64,000 nt of DNA from NCBI RefSeq assembly GCF_900115295.1, contig NZ_FOVZ01000001.1:372001-436000 (forward strand). The letters are read 5' to 3'. Of the stretch, positions 63,940 to 64,000 are shown one piece after another. Numbering within the stretch: position 1 is the stretch's first letter; every line of letters begins with the position of its first letter. The position numbers and the translations under genes are program-made. Origin of the DNA: Sphingomonas sp. OK281. GTDB lineage: Bacteria > Pseudomonadota > Alphaproteobacteria > Sphingomonadales > Sphingomonadaceae. The notes beneath the pieces are model-generated. The model saw only the letters and a program-made list of their open reading frames with translations, made no database searches and was not told the DNA's origin.

Positions 63940-64000
63940 CGCGCCATCTCCTTGATTTGAAAGGATCAAGCGCGGGAACTCGGCATTAGTTGCATCGCCT

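Overview
The window is high-GC DNA with alphaproteobacterial gene content, most like Sphingomonas or another sphingomonad. The grounds are several TonB-dependent receptors (one of the 'TonB-Xanth-Caul' type beside flavin-dependent halogenases), a FecI/FecR pair, the mreBCD-mrdA-rodA cluster, rpsM-rpsK-rpoA-rplQ, a subclass B3 metallo-beta-lactamase and abundant short GC-rich palindromic repeats. This is inferred from protein signatures; no database was searched.

Layout. 1-9.6 kb: 3' part of a TonB-dependent receptor, a Tat-type phospholipase C, an ECF sigma factor/FecR pair, the cognate STN-domain receptor (frameshifted) and a secreted metallophosphoesterase. 9.6-19.1 kb: a gene-free stretch with a near-consensus promoter, then a probable operon of large receptor, two flavin-dependent halogenases and a GH74-type glycosidase. 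19.3-22.7 kb (minus): a siderophore receptor and a PepSY membrane protein behind a Fur-box-like site.

22.7-41.8 kb: a mosaic integrated element. Its left part (plus strand) has an AlpA-like regulator, a primase-helicase, six iteron-like repeats and a chain of overlapping small phage-type genes, one frameshifted. Its right part is a decayed lambdoid-like prophage: endolysin, tail-type protein, DUF1376 protein, DnaB helicase, a Toprim remnant, Cro-like and CI-like regulators with palindromic operators, two unknown genes in the position of lysogenic cargo, an excisionase-like protein, a tyrosine integrase and a GAF/membrane protein. The right end abuts tRNA-Lys(CTT), whose 3' end faces the element. 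No terminase large subunit, portal or capsid gene is visible, so it is probably not a functional phage.

41.8-64 kb: core chromosome. Cell-wall elongation genes (minus), mutL with an in-frame palindromic repeat, two small orphan genes, the ribosomal/RNA polymerase alpha operon, guaA, a B3 metallo-beta-lactamase whose start lies inside a palindromic repeat, a DUF969/DUF979 transporter-like pair, a sugar-acid cluster (cupin, Gfo/Idh oxidoreductase, gluconokinase, lactonase), an exonuclease-BRCT protein, tRNA-Arg(CCT), a SWIB protein and a DUF2945 protein.
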